A program made the translations under genes and the position numbers. From positions 248,001 through 312,000 of the forward strand of contig JAVXUO010002275.1 in NCBI GenBank assembly GCA_033065855.1: 64,000 nt of DNA, written 5' to 3'. The notes under the pieces were generated by a model. It ran no database searches, was not told where the DNA came from, and saw nothing but the letters and a program-made list of their open reading frames with translations. This DNA comes from Escallonia rubra. Its lineage: Eukaryota; Streptophyta; Magnoliopsida; Escalloniales; Escalloniaceae. Of the stretch, positions 34,489 through 47,200 are shown piece by piece; the stretch's first letter is position 1; each line of letters starts with the position of its first letter.

Positions 34489-35655
34489 TATTTTACACAG
34501 TTATGAACGATCGAAATTAATAATTTATATTTAACGGTCGTAGATGATCGGAAGCTGATAATAATTCTAAATGATCGGTAGAGATAATGAATGCATATTG
34601 CTTTTAATGTGGGGTAGCCTTTGAACTTTTCAAATGTTTTAATGGCTTTCTTCAAGCTTCTTCTAATGAAAGATGGGTAGCTCTTTATGGAAGGAGTATA
34701 ATAAATCATCATTATAGAGACAGAGAAGCACATATCACTGTCATTGATGGACACCTGCCTCCTGCCTTTGTGAAAGGCATCCACGTGTACAATCTAATTA
34801 CCCCATAGAGTAATTACTTACTACTCATGAAGAAATAAAGCATATCTAAAGTGGCTTTTGACCAGGTTTTGGCCAATAATTTGATCCTAACTCAGCTAGT
34901 ACAAATAATTATCGTTAAATATTATTAGAGGCTTTTTTGTAAATATTTGTAATGTTTATTTTTAATAGTATTTTTTAGTTATTTAAAAATGTTATTGAAA
35001 GGTACGGACTAATTATCAAAGAGGGAGATTCTCACCCGTAAGATTAACTTAAGCCATCTAATTGGCCTCTCTCTTAACTTATTTTAGCCTTGTTTGATTC
35101 CACTCTTCTATAAAACAAAGAACGACTCACCCCACAAACAAAAAGCCAAAACAAAAAAATCAAAGGAAAAAAAGAAAGTTTTTTCTTTTTTTTCTTTTTG
35201 CAAACAGACAATATCGGGTATCTTTTTAATATTCTCACCTAAACTTCAGCTGTACATTTAGAGATAACTTTATAATTTTATTAATTTTTTATGTAGATGA
35301 AAATATATATGTCTCATTATAATGTATGTTGAACTGAGCAAGCGACACTTGCAAGTATTTCTTTATATGAGAATTTTTAGCGACACTTGACGCAAGATAG
35401 AACGACGAGAAGGAAAATTTTTTGCTTAAAAAGGAAAAATGGGAAAAAAGAGGAAGACAAATACCCATTATTAATTTATTATAGGTAGGGGTACGATTGA
35501 GACGTCAAATGAGCCAGAGTGAGTAGACGCCAAGCTAATAGGAGCTGGACCACTCAAGCCATCGGCTCAAAGGTAACCACCGACGGCTTCTCTGGGTCCC
35601 ACATAATCCATCCCCCCACGCCAGCTCACGGAATCGAGCTGAACCCGGGCCCACT

Positions 35656-35685
35656 CACGTGCACTCACTCACGTAGGCACACGTG
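35656..35685. promoter_or_regulatory. G-box / ABRE-like cluster
   Basis: Two CACGTG hexamers (35656-35661 and 35680-35685) with an additional CACGTA between them lie in 30 bp. The second has the strong ACACGTGTC context bound by bZIP/ABF and bHLH factors. The surrounding 240 bp are clearly richer in G+C than the flanks. The nearest starts are about 3.6 kb away (peroxidase, minus) and far downstream, so no target gene can be assigned. Confidence 0.4.
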
Positions 35686-36736
35686 TCAATGATGCATGAC
35701 TCGGGTTCATCGACTCACCGGTAAATATTTAACAAGAAAATGTGATTTTCATTTCATCCCTTTTTGTCGCTAATTTTTTTTAATGATAATTTTGGTGACA
35801 AACAAGGAAGAATTAGCATTTAGAGAGTGAATATGAATATAACTTCTCCTTATAAAAGCAATGGTTAACATTATTAGGGAAGTTATTGCGGGAGGTATTT
35901 ACAAAATTTATATAACTCGTTTTGTACTAAAATTGAAACTGAAACTACTCGATTATGGGCCCATTCTATCGTTGTTGGAACGCAAATCTATCCGTGGGTA
36001 GAAATACAAGTACCACATACGAGATTATATAGTCTCTATGACTCCAAAAACTCACAAGTTCTTCTGACCATCTGTCAGAGAAAAAAGAGCAAACATGTCT
36101 TATTTAGAATTCTCAAGAAATTCGTCAACCTTAAAGGTTTTCTATGATACAAAACTTTGTACGTACATAGATCTTATAGTTGGTACGTACGCCCGCTAAG
36201 AACCATCGTCTTATAGAATTTTTGTACAAATTTTCAATTGACATTGTTTTGTTAAATTCATAAAGCAACTAACGGATAAATTTGACATATTTCGCAGAAA
36301 AACGGTAAGCACTGATGATTTTTTGTCAAAGCAATGCCCGTTTTTGAGTAATTATTTTGCAATCTGACTTTAACAATAGACCTAGCAAACGAAGGAAAAA
36401 AAAAACTATAACACCAAATTGATCAACCTACTCATTTTGGGCTCCAGACTATGAAAAACTGCAGGTGGGAGATGACTGATGAGTAATTGAGAGGACTGTA
36501 TATCATCCACCAGACAAGCTCTACTTGACAAATATATTCATTCATTTAAGAAAAAGATTACATGTCACTCACATGCTTATTCCCTAGCATGTGGCATGAT
36601 CAGAAGTTGCTCAGAGTAACCAAAAAAAAGAAAAAAAAATGTCTAGGGAGACTCACAAGATTGGAGTATGTGATAGACTAATGTACTTATACCCACACAC
36701 CACACACACATATAGTACTTGTAATATTTAGTAACT

Positions 36737-37095
36737 TCAAATATGAAGTCTGGGGCAAGCAATTGCCAAATAGCCATATGCAGTGTCATTATCAGTCCAG
36801 CTCTTTGATATTTCAAAATCAAGGCCAAGTGTAGGCATTACCTTTGAGGAGCAATGAATGATGTCCATGGTACTATTTTGACTTGGTATGCGACAGGTTG
36901 CATCTTGTATAGGTCCATTATTGTCTCCAAAGAGAGGAAGCCACACCAACCCAATCCTCTTGGATGGCTTCCATATAATGTCCATTTGTGACAGAAGAAC
37001 ATGACCCACTTCAACTCATTTGTCCTCGAGGAATCATAATTTTTGAAAGTTATGTGACAGTTTTTGGATTTTGGACTCGACATCAAAGGTAACAA
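36737..37095 (-). other. Unassigned open stretch on the minus strand
   Basis: Two overlapping frames of 85 and 90 codons cover this interval. The longer has segments such as MGHVLLSQMDIIWKPSKRI and SWTDNDTAYGYLAIACPRL. Its base composition is more gene-like than the flanks, and an internal AAGGTAATG could be a splice donor. I recognise no family. It lies 1.2 kb beyond the stop codon of the TYW2/3/4 gene and may be a relic exon. Confidence 0.2.
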
Positions 37096-37584
37096 TCTCC
37101 TTTTCTTCGGGGAACATTAGGTGATTCCCGGAAGATTAGTTCCGATCATGTAGAGCCGTTGAATATACCGTTAAATATTCATATGTTCTTCCTTAACATA
37201 TGAATATTCATAACCTTCATTTTGCTGATGGCTTACAGATGGGAAGTGTTCAGATAACTATTTCAACACCCTGTATCTTCTTATGAAAATAGAATTGCAT
37301 TAATAATAATTGAAAAAAAAAAAACCAACCAAATACCCATTATAATGGTGAGTACAAAGATCTTCACTGAAAATGATAGGATATGGTCCAAATACCTGTC
37401 GTGCTCTACGTCTTGATGATCTGTGAATCCTTGTTGCTTATGCTAAAACTTTCCGAGTCCCTCCTCATGGCATCGTAGTTGAGAAAGATAAACTGAACAA
37501 GTACAGTCGTCCCCTGTTGGAATGTACGACTAGACCTATATTCAGGTTATCTGCCAAAAAACTACGACAAAAGAAAATAACGAA

Positions 37585-37900
37585 GGCGCCGTACGCTTAC
37601 AGTATTCGTTTTCTGTTTTTAGTAATGATGATGAAAAAGATTCTTTTTTTGCGTACTTTTACCATTTTCTGTTTTCGTTTTGGATAAAATTACTCAAATA
37701 ATAACAAAAAACTGAAAACACCTGAAAGGTGTTCTCAGCTTTTTTCACTCAAACTTAATCCAATATAAGAAAAAATAGCTAATTTTTTTTTGGTGAAAAT
37801 GATAAAAGTACAAGAACGGATTTTCAAACTGAATATGAAAATCATGAAAATGAAAACAGAAAATAAAAACAGAAAACAAATATTGTAAGCGTACGGTGCC
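37585..37900. mobile_element. Foldback MITE with about 36-bp terminal inverted repeats
   Basis: The left end starts GGCGCCGTACGCTTACAGTA and the right end is the inverse of GGCACCGTACGCTTACAATA. Similarity continues through TTTTCTGTTTTT on both sides, so the inverted repeats span roughly 36 bp with few mismatches. GAA stands just outside each end and may be a 3-bp target duplication. There is no coding capacity. The superfamily is unclear, as the ends fit neither Stowaway nor a typical hAT. Confidence 0.7.
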
Positions 37901-38275
37901 GAAATTCACCGAGGATACTCTCTCTTTTACAAAAAGTCGTAAGTCTATGCCACATTGCCAAAGGCTTCTTGCATGTGCATGCTCGTTTCCAATTTGACAC
38001 CAAAATACAGAAATAAACAGAACAATCTGCCCTGCCGCCCCCATAGAGAGAGGGGGAGAGAAGAGTCGGCACCAAAATTTTCCCAGGACTAAAGTCAATG
38101 CCCACGAATTACACCAGTACATAATTGACTCAGGGCCACCAGAGTGTTCCATGGATGGGGAGATCTCGGGATCGACAATCAAAGGCCAAGCGGAAGCCGA
38201 ACTTGTGACAATTAATCAAAATGCTCTTCCTGGAACGTTGCTTCTATCATGAATCAACCTAATCCGTCTCAGTTG

Positions 38276-41200
38276 CTAGCCCTCTATCTGTCTGCATCTA
38301 ACATCTGCAACGAGATGGCGAATATGTGGGGCATACCATTTCACCCTCTCCACATGTTCTACCAAAACCTCCCAATTATAACCTGCAAATAGACCAAAAC
38401 TTCGATGATGTCGAGCAAATGTGTACTCGTGTAGTTAAAAATGGATACAACATGATATGAGCATTAGTTGACGACATGATACCTTCAGATCTAGCAATAT
38501 CACTGATAGATTTTGAAACATGATCCCTCCACGAACCCTCCACTGAGTCCTTCACATTATCGTGCACGTGCAATACCCCACCTTTACTCCTGCATTATTA
38601 TAAAAATGCCACAAAAAAGTTAAAAGGTAGAAGAAAAAGAAAACAACATACGTGAAAGCAACATCGAAATCCAGATCAAACTCAACGAAGGACTCTTTGA
38701 TTCTGGACCATGAAGCATTCAATACGAATAACCATGTTCAGATATTATAATATAGCTGTGACTAGGGGTGCGTGAATCCTGAGAAAGATGTCAACTTCTT
38801 AGATTTAGCCAACCAAACCCATCTCTAGGATATACAATCACGACTCTCTCAAGAAATGACAAGGTAAACCAATGTGATCATGACATTATTGGTGCTTGCG
38901 ATGGGCCGGATGCGACTTCCCTCAGTCGGTTTGTGTGGCATAGCCATACAGTAACCAATTTTAACAGCCAGCTCTGGGAAGGTCTACACGTGTGCAAACT
39001 TATCCCCAAGTAATGAAAAGTTGATTTGTCTCCCCGAGCCCAGGGAGAACTAGGTAATAATGGAGCAACCTTACCCTTTGTGGTATCAATATTTTACCAT
39101 TGGACTCCTGGTAATGTGGTTATATGTTGCAGACACTAACTAGTCCATCATCATAACAAAGCATTTAATAGACAGAGTAATCTAGTAACTCTAGTGGTAC
39201 ACTCCAAGAAAAGATAGACAGAACACCTTAATGCCCTTACAGCAGTAACCCAACTACCCTCACTCGTTGGCAGGAGACCAAGGCAGACTCGATCAGCAAC
39301 TCCCTATAAGAAAACAAGGAAATCACTGATAAGACATCTTTGAGAAGAAACCTGCATATTGTCTTTCAAACTATGACTTCACAAGATAAACACACGTCTG
39401 CATCACTGGTACATCATATCATTCATGTCTCGGTCATTACAATAGTATTATGTCAACACAAGGGAAGGCTCGGAATGTTTTAAACAAGGAAAGACGTGTA
39501 AGATCATTTTAAAACAAGTATGCCAAGTTGATAAAATCCGAAACTTATGTCTTTAGTTCTCAGTTCTACTTTTCGTGATTTCAGTAATCAAGGCAGCTGA
39601 TCAGAACTAGATCATCAAGGTGGCTTATTAGAACTAGATCATAATGCAGTGCATATGGTCAGGCATTTACAGCCGATTCCAGTCATCTCAAATATATAAA
39701 TTGCTGTAGACAGTGATAATATATATATCGATAAAGTCAGAGTTCCTACTTTAGGAGCTGTAACTCGATTATCCCCTTCGAGTATGATGCAGTGGTCAGC
39801 AACAGAGTTTGCATGAAGGTTACGTTGGAGTGCCTCAACAGCATGCGAATTCCACTCACAAGCATACACTAGTTTCGCGTTGGCCCTGATCCACATTAAC
39901 AACAAATAATGTTGCAAAAGAAAGCACAAATGCGGGATTCGCATGAAAGGACTCTCTAGGTGGTAGAGCGAATACTTAAAGGGCATTGACAGGTATTCCC
40001 AGCCAAAAGTCTATCCACCCAATCTACAAAACAATATGCTTATATAATAGGCAAACTTGCAAGAAACAAAAGCTGTGATTACATAATGTCAAAAGCAAGG
40101 AATTGGCTTCACTGCCCTTTTCCTAGATTTGATCACGTGATGGCCTGCCATCCTTAATGGGCTCGGTAAAATTAAAAACCCATAAATTATATTTGATCAA
40201 TAAGAAAGTATCATAATGACAGCACAAGTTCAAAATAACTAAAACCTAAGTTATAACATAATTAGATTGTATAATCACAGAATACCTGACAAGGAATGGC
40301 AACACAAAATATCCAATGCCAGCAAACAAGTCCACTATAACCTCATCTCTACAGTCAAGACGAGCCATCCGAAGCTTCTCAGAAAGATTGCCCCAGGAGA
40401 ACATGCACTTGGTAGTATCAAAAGAATAGAGAATCCCATTTTCACGATGATCAACCCAGCCATTATCTCCAACAAGAATCTCCAAAGTACTGTCCCTCAT
40501 TCCAGTAGGTTTGATTCGGCCCTAAAGTTACCAGCATACTCAATTCACAAAAGACAAATATTACTCGTGACATGATATTAGTGCAATCTTCCTTTGAATA
40601 AATTTCCAAAGATCTTCTATATAATTGCTAAGTAGCATTCAACTGTTGTTTGTGATGCCTGCTTATTTCTATATATATATATATATTTGTTCCCAACCTA
40701 TCTTGGTCCGACCCAATGGCCCGCTAGGAGTCCCGCTCCGCGCAAACACGTCGACAGATGCAACAGTCAATTTTTCAACGCATCAAACCGGTCAACGCAC
40801 GCACACTCAAGTCACGTGCGTTTTTCGCTCCGCGCGCGACTTAGGCACGATTCGATTTCACGTTGACGTCACTCACGCTAGCGCGATCGTCACGCCAAGA
40901 CCACCCGATCACCTTTTCATAAAAAACATCGACCGACGGTGCAGTTGGAGCAACGGGGCAAATGGCCTTAGCCAACCCCAGGGGGTCGGCCTCGGCCTTC
41001 CTCATGCCTAGGGGGTCGGCCTCGGCCTTCCCCATGCCTAGGGGGTCGGCCTCGGTCTCCAGGAGGGGTTGGCCTCGGCCATTTTCCCCCGGTGGTTCAC
41101 CCCTTCGCGCAAACCCCTTTTCGCACCTTTTTCGTTTCGTATTCTTCGTACGTGACCTTGGCACCTTGTTCGCTACGTGGGTACGATTCTTGGCAACACA

Positions 41201-44200
41201 CTCGTCATAACGCAACTTCCGAATTCGTCATTGCTTATCAAAACACCTACCGACGGCGCGCCCGAAGTTCGCAAAAGGAGAAGTTACCTTGGGCTCCTCC
41301 ATGGGAGTTGGCCATTTGGCTTTGCCAACAGGGGGTCGGCCTCGGCCTTCCCCCCATTTTTGGCCTATGGCCTCTCCCACTGCGCGCACTTATTTTCTCG
41401 AATCTTTGCACCTCCGCGATGTTTACGGACGTTCGTCGCCCATGACCGCGCACCGCTCTCGCGATGCCTGTTGCCCAAAGTCACGCGCTACCACCGAATG
41501 ACCCATCGATGACGACCGTATACCATCACTCCCAACTTTGTCATTACTACATGTTGCATTCATTACCTTGTTATGACCGGTACACTCAGCTCACATCCTG
41601 TCTTCGGGACACCCGACGCGCGCCCGTGCGCCGTCTCCGCGCCCGGGCGCCATCCTCATGATACGTGCCCCCGACACCAAGTATTGCTCCGCGACGTTCG
41701 TCGTCGCACCACTTTCATAACACGTGCCCCGGCACCAAGTATTGTCTCTGCGACGTTCGTCGCCGCGCTCGTGCGCCACTTCCATGATATGTGCCCACGG
41801 CACCAGGTATTGTCTCCGCGCCCGTGCGCCACTCTCAAAACATGTGCCCCGGCACCAGGTATTGTCTCGTGCTGTAGGCACCGCGCCCATGCGCCACAAT
41901 CATGTTACATGCTTCCGGGATGGGCTCACAACCTTATAGCCATCGCCGTCTCAATCACAAGGGGGCTTCGGCCCTCGTACCGGGATGAGCTCACAACCTT
42001 ATAGCCATCGCCGTCTCAATCACAAGGGGGCTTCGGCCCTCGTACCGGGATGGGCTCACAACCTTATAGCCATCGCCGTCACAGTCACAGGGGGCTCCGG
42101 CACGAGGACCCCTCGCCACAGACTCCGAGCACTGAGCTGCGACTATGTCCACTCATGTTACTGTTGATCGTCGACACCACCAGGGCAATGACCCCCGGGT
42201 CACTCCGGGACGGGAGAAGGTCCTCGGAGGGCATCGCGCCTAGTCCGCCTGGCAGCTGGCTACAGGGGCAACCCTCACCGCTGTCAGGTTCTCTGCGCGT
42301 CTCTTGACGCATCTTGTGGGATTCAATAACGGCTTGGATCGGTGGCCGGGGCAACGGGCTTACTCTGATCATGTCGTCATGGTGTGGTCAGTCTTCTCAG
42401 ACAGGTAGAGCGACGCTGTGCGAGGCAGGCAACGCGAATTTGGGAACCGGCAGTCCAACGGAAAACTGGTATTTTGGGACCCCCTGGTGACGTGTCACTC
42501 CCAGGGGACGACATGTGGCACTTTATGACATAAGCACACCGTTTCCTATAAATAGGGGACTTTACAACTCAAAAAAGGACTTCTTCTTCATTCTCACAAA
42601 ATCACTTTCTCACTCTAGAATTTGAGAGCTGTTGGATTCTAGAGAGAGAAACACAAAATTGGACCGTAACATTGGACCCCGACTTGGACTGTCGACTGCC
42701 GGCCCTGTTCGTCTCAGCCTTGTCTTCGCAGCACTGCCACTCCTCACGGCCTGTCTGGGAAGCCTTGCTCTCTGCCCTTACTCCGCCCTCACTGTCTCTC
42801 ACTTTGCATACTTGGAAGCTGACTCGGACTACAGCCTTTGTGGCACCTCCACGTAAGCACGAACCCACATTCCTTGGCATCATTTTGGCGACTCCGCTGG
42901 GGAGGTGAGCATCGTATTGCAGTCTGCCTATCTTCCACACTCAGTCTCCATGCCTAGACAACAAAGAGTTACAAGGGCTACCAGCCAAGGCCTTATCCAT
43001 ACCGTGCAAGAAGAGGACCACTCGGGTGAACAAGAGGGGACTAGTGCTGTACGTCTCCAAGACCATCCCGCACCTGACGTGCAGGTTGCAGTCAATGCGG
43101 CCATCCAGCAGTTCACTCCCACTATAGCCAGCATACAGGACTCACAAGCTTCTCTCATGACCGCCATAATGGAAATGCAGAAATCTATACAGGCGATGGC
43201 CTCACAGCAAATTGTTCCACCGGTCCAGCCTATAGGACCTGGATCGTCCCCCAGGCCCTAGTGTCACGACCACCGCCGCCTCAACCATCCAGACCCCTGG
43301 CGGTAGGACTCGCGACATCTTCCCCGCCCGTAGCTGACACACTGCGTCCCGTGATGCCACCACACAGACTATAACCGGATCTTGGGCCAGTATTGCAACA
43401 AGTCCCCCCTACTGTTGCGCCTCAACATGTACCAGCCAGGAGCTCTTCCGAGACTCACGAATCCATTGAGATGGAGCCTAACCCCTACTCGACGGAGCAA
43501 CATCAAACGACCGGCCAAGTGGTGGATATGTCTCGTCCGCCCACCCATACCACCCTGCACCTGCCCGCATCAACACCTGCCATGTATCGTCCTTCCACTG
43601 CTCCTGCCCACCAAGTCACACCGTCAGGGGACTCCGGGGCTCGCGGAGCACCGGCCAGCCATCAACCTTTAGTCGGCCAGGAAGAGCCGCTCTCCCACTA
43701 TGTTTCCAAGACCGACTTCGATGCACTTCTTCGCCGGCTGTCACAGTATTCTGCACCCGACTCATCAGACCGATTGACAGGCCACGCGTCGTATGCTAAT
43801 GAGATAGCCATCATACCATATCCACTCAAGTACAAGCAACCCACTTTTGTGCTCTTTAACGGACGTGAAGGCAACGCCCGTGAGCACTTAACCAGATTCG
43901 CCGGTTCGTTGGAGCAATATGGACCAGGCGATAGTTTGAAGCTGAGGGAGTTTCACAAGTCCCTCACAGGCTTGGCGTATACTTGGTACCATCAGATCCC
44001 TGCGGGGACGGTCCATTCATGGAATGAGATGGTCCAACTCTTCTTGGACAAATTCCACTATGAAGCTTAACGCGTCACCATAGTGGACATCGCCGGCATT
44101 CGCCAGGCCCCCGGTGAAGACTTGACCAAATATGTGCACCGTTTTCATCTTAAGTGTCTCGAATGTACAGATTTCAGTAAAGATGAGACATTGGTGCCCA

Positions 44201-47200
44201 TATGCATCAAGAACATGAATGACGTCTATCGGGTGCACCTCAAGAACTTGCAGTTGAAATCATGGGGACACCTCAAGGAAACGGCGCGGCGTACTTACGA
44301 GACAGTCGGGCCCGTCAAACCATGGAGGCCTCGCCCGCAGAATGCACTGCTGGCCTCAGCAGACACATCCAACACTCAGCGCAACAGCACCAGCAACATT
44401 AATAATTACACTGGCTTTAAGCGTCAGTTCCCGGATGGGGACCAACGCTCCGACAAACGGCGACAACTGGAGACTCCGCCTGCCTTTCCATGTGATTTGA
44501 ATACGGTGAAAGAGCTCTTGACAGAATGGGTTGCTAATGACAACTTCCAACTGTCACCTGTGCGGATCCCCATCACAGACGAAGAAAGAACCAGGCTCAA
44601 CTATGCCCCTTCCACCAGGCCCTTGGCCATCCTCTCAAGAACTGCAATGCATTGCGAGCTATCTTTGCAATAAAGATCGCGTCAGGCGACCTACAGCTGC
44701 GAAAGAACCACGATGTGCGGAAGCACCCGTACCCAAATCATGGCAACAACAACCGCGAGCATCAGGTGCTCATGGTTGCTACCGACCACATCGAGTCTCT
44801 CGTCCCCGAAGCTTCTGCGGAAATCTCGCCTATGGTCACAACTTGTGTACCTCCTGCCCCCCAGCCCACTTCCTCTGCTGGCCAAATGACGAAGATCAAA
44901 GGCTTCTTTGACGAAATGGGGTTTTCACCCGCGGCACAGACTTATCTCTCGGACTGTTTGATCGAGGTCACCACGGGCCCGAATGCTTCGCCGCCCAGGC
45001 CGAACTCAGACATATCCCTTCCACCGTATTCATTTTTTCGGACGAGGACTCACCACCAATTGAGCACCATAACCGGCCGCTGTACCTTGAGTGCACTGTT
45101 AACGGCACCAGCTTCCGCCGCGCCTTGGTAGACTGCGGCGCCTCGATCAACATCATCCCTCTCATCACTTTGCAGCAGGCCGATATACCACCAAGGAGGA
45201 TCATCCGTGACCCCATCAAAATTACTGGCTTCGGGCAGGGCCCCCAGTCCACCCTTGGTCACATCACTGTCGACCTCATGGTCGGAACTGTCCGTCGTGA
45301 CACTACTTTTCACGTGATAGACAGCGAGTCTTCCTTCCACCTCCTGCTTGGGCGACCTTGGATTCATATCAACAAGGCTGTTCCCTCGACGTACCACCAG
45401 TGTGTGAAACTGGTGCTTGGTCCTACGGGACATGAGGTAGCAGTAACCATCCCCGCGACCAAGGCCCCTTTTGAATGTGCCGAGTCTTACTTCGCCGAGG
45501 CCTCCTTCTTCACTGAGCTTGCTGCAGATGGTGAGCATGCTACTCACATCCATTCCACCAAACTACCAGATTGGGATGAGCTGTGTGGGAACAAGCCCCC
45601 CAATTCCAAGTCCAAGAAAAGCAACAGAAACAAAGCATCAACCTCGACAGCGCCATCTGCTGTCCCGACCAATTCCTCGCCTTCATCCCCCAAGTCCAAG
45701 AAACACAAGTTTGAAGCCACCTTCCAACGCGTCATCAAAGACGAAAGAGTGATCTACCAGTTATGACGGTGTCCGGGGGGTCCGCCGCCTAACCCCCTCG
45801 ACCCCGACCTACCCACGAAGACAGAGTGGTGTTGTACGGCCGAGCATTGCCCGCCAGACCCTGAGCTTACCCCGGGCGCTGCCCCACTCTGCTATGAAGA
45901 CGAGACGCGTGCCTTAGCCGTCTGTACGTCAACATGCACTCTTCATACGGGACTCCTCCCTGGATGCATTTGCGGGACATCAGTTCACGGTTGGACAGCA
46001 GAGCAAACTTGACAGAGCTTAAGGTATCCCTGCTAGTCGCCTTCTTTCCGGGGTGGCTTCCGGTGTTGTGCGGTCTCTCTCCGCACCATAGTTGGGCCTG
46101 GTTCTTTCTTCGTCTGTGATGGGGATCCGCACAGGTGGCAGTTGGAAGTTGTCATTAGCAACCCATTCTGTCAAGAGCTCTTTCACCGTATTCAAATCAC
46201 ATGGAAAGGCAGGCGGAGTCTCCAGTTGTCGCCGTTTGTCGGAGCGTTGGTCCCCATCCGGGAACTGACGCTTAAAGCCAGTGTAATTATTGATGTTGCT
46301 GGTGCTGGTGCTGTTGCTGTTGCGCTGAGTGTCGGATGTGTCTGCTGAGGTCAGCAGTGCATTCTGCGGGCGAGGCCTCCATGGTTTGACGGGCCCGACT
46401 GTCTCGTAAGTACGCCGCGCCGTTTCCTTGAGGTGTCCCCATGATTTCAACTGCAAGTTCTTGAGGTGCACCCGATAGACGTCATTCATGTTCTTGATGC
46501 ATATGGGCACCAATGTCTCATCTTTACTGAAATCTGTACATTCGAGACACTTAAGATGAAAACGGTGCACATATTTGGTCAAGTCTTCGCCGGGGGCCTG
46601 GCGAATGCCGGCGATGTCCACTATGGTGACGCGTTAAGCTTCATAGTGGAATTTGTCCAAGAAGAGTTGGACCATCTCATTCCATGAATGGACCGTCCCC
46701 GCAGGGATCTGATGGTACCAAGTATACGCCAAGCCTGTGAGGGACTTGTGAAACTCCCTCAGCTTCAAACTATCGCCTGGTCCATATTGCTCCAACGAAC
46801 CGGCGAATCTGGTTAAGTGCTCACGGGCGTTGCCTTCACGTCCGTTAAAGAGCACAAAAGTGGGTTGCTTGTACTTGAGTGGATATGGTATGATGGCTAT
46901 CTCATTAGCATACGGCGCGTGGCCTGTCAATCGGTCTGATGAGTCGGGTGCAGAATACTGTGACAGCCGGCGAAGAAGTGCATCGAAGTCGGCCTTGGAA
47001 ACATAGTGGGAGAGCGGCTCTTCCTGGCCGACTAAAGGTTGATGGCTGGCCGGTGCTCTGCGAGCCCCGGAGTCCCCTGACGGTGTGACTTGGTGGGCAG
47101 GAGCAGTGGAAGGACGATACATGGCAGGTGTTGATGCGGGCAGGTGCAGGGTGGTATGGGTGGGCGGACGAGACATATCCACCACTTGGCCGGTCGTTTG

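Larger units (their letters stand above)
32038..38275. other. Gene-poor 6-kb region between the peroxidase and TYW2/3/4 genes
   Basis: The first part should hold the peroxidase promoter. No further gene was recognised. The region contains a Stowaway MITE (34180-34488), a foldback element (37585-37900), a GC-richer island with G-boxes (about 35480-35720), a CA microsatellite (about 36688-36712) and an unassigned minus-strand open stretch (36737-37095). AT-rich DNA without visible structure makes up most of the rest. Confidence 0.6.

Noticed and set aside
41656-41900. Regular repeats that might look like a CRISPR array
   Set aside because: Only four imperfect units with similar spacers inside an LTR, mirrored in the other arm; this is plant nuclear DNA.
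40841-42372. Many overlapping open frames on both strands of the LTR
   Set aside because: High G+C and tandem repeats give long stop-free stretches; their proteins are repeat translations, and the LTR has no coding role.
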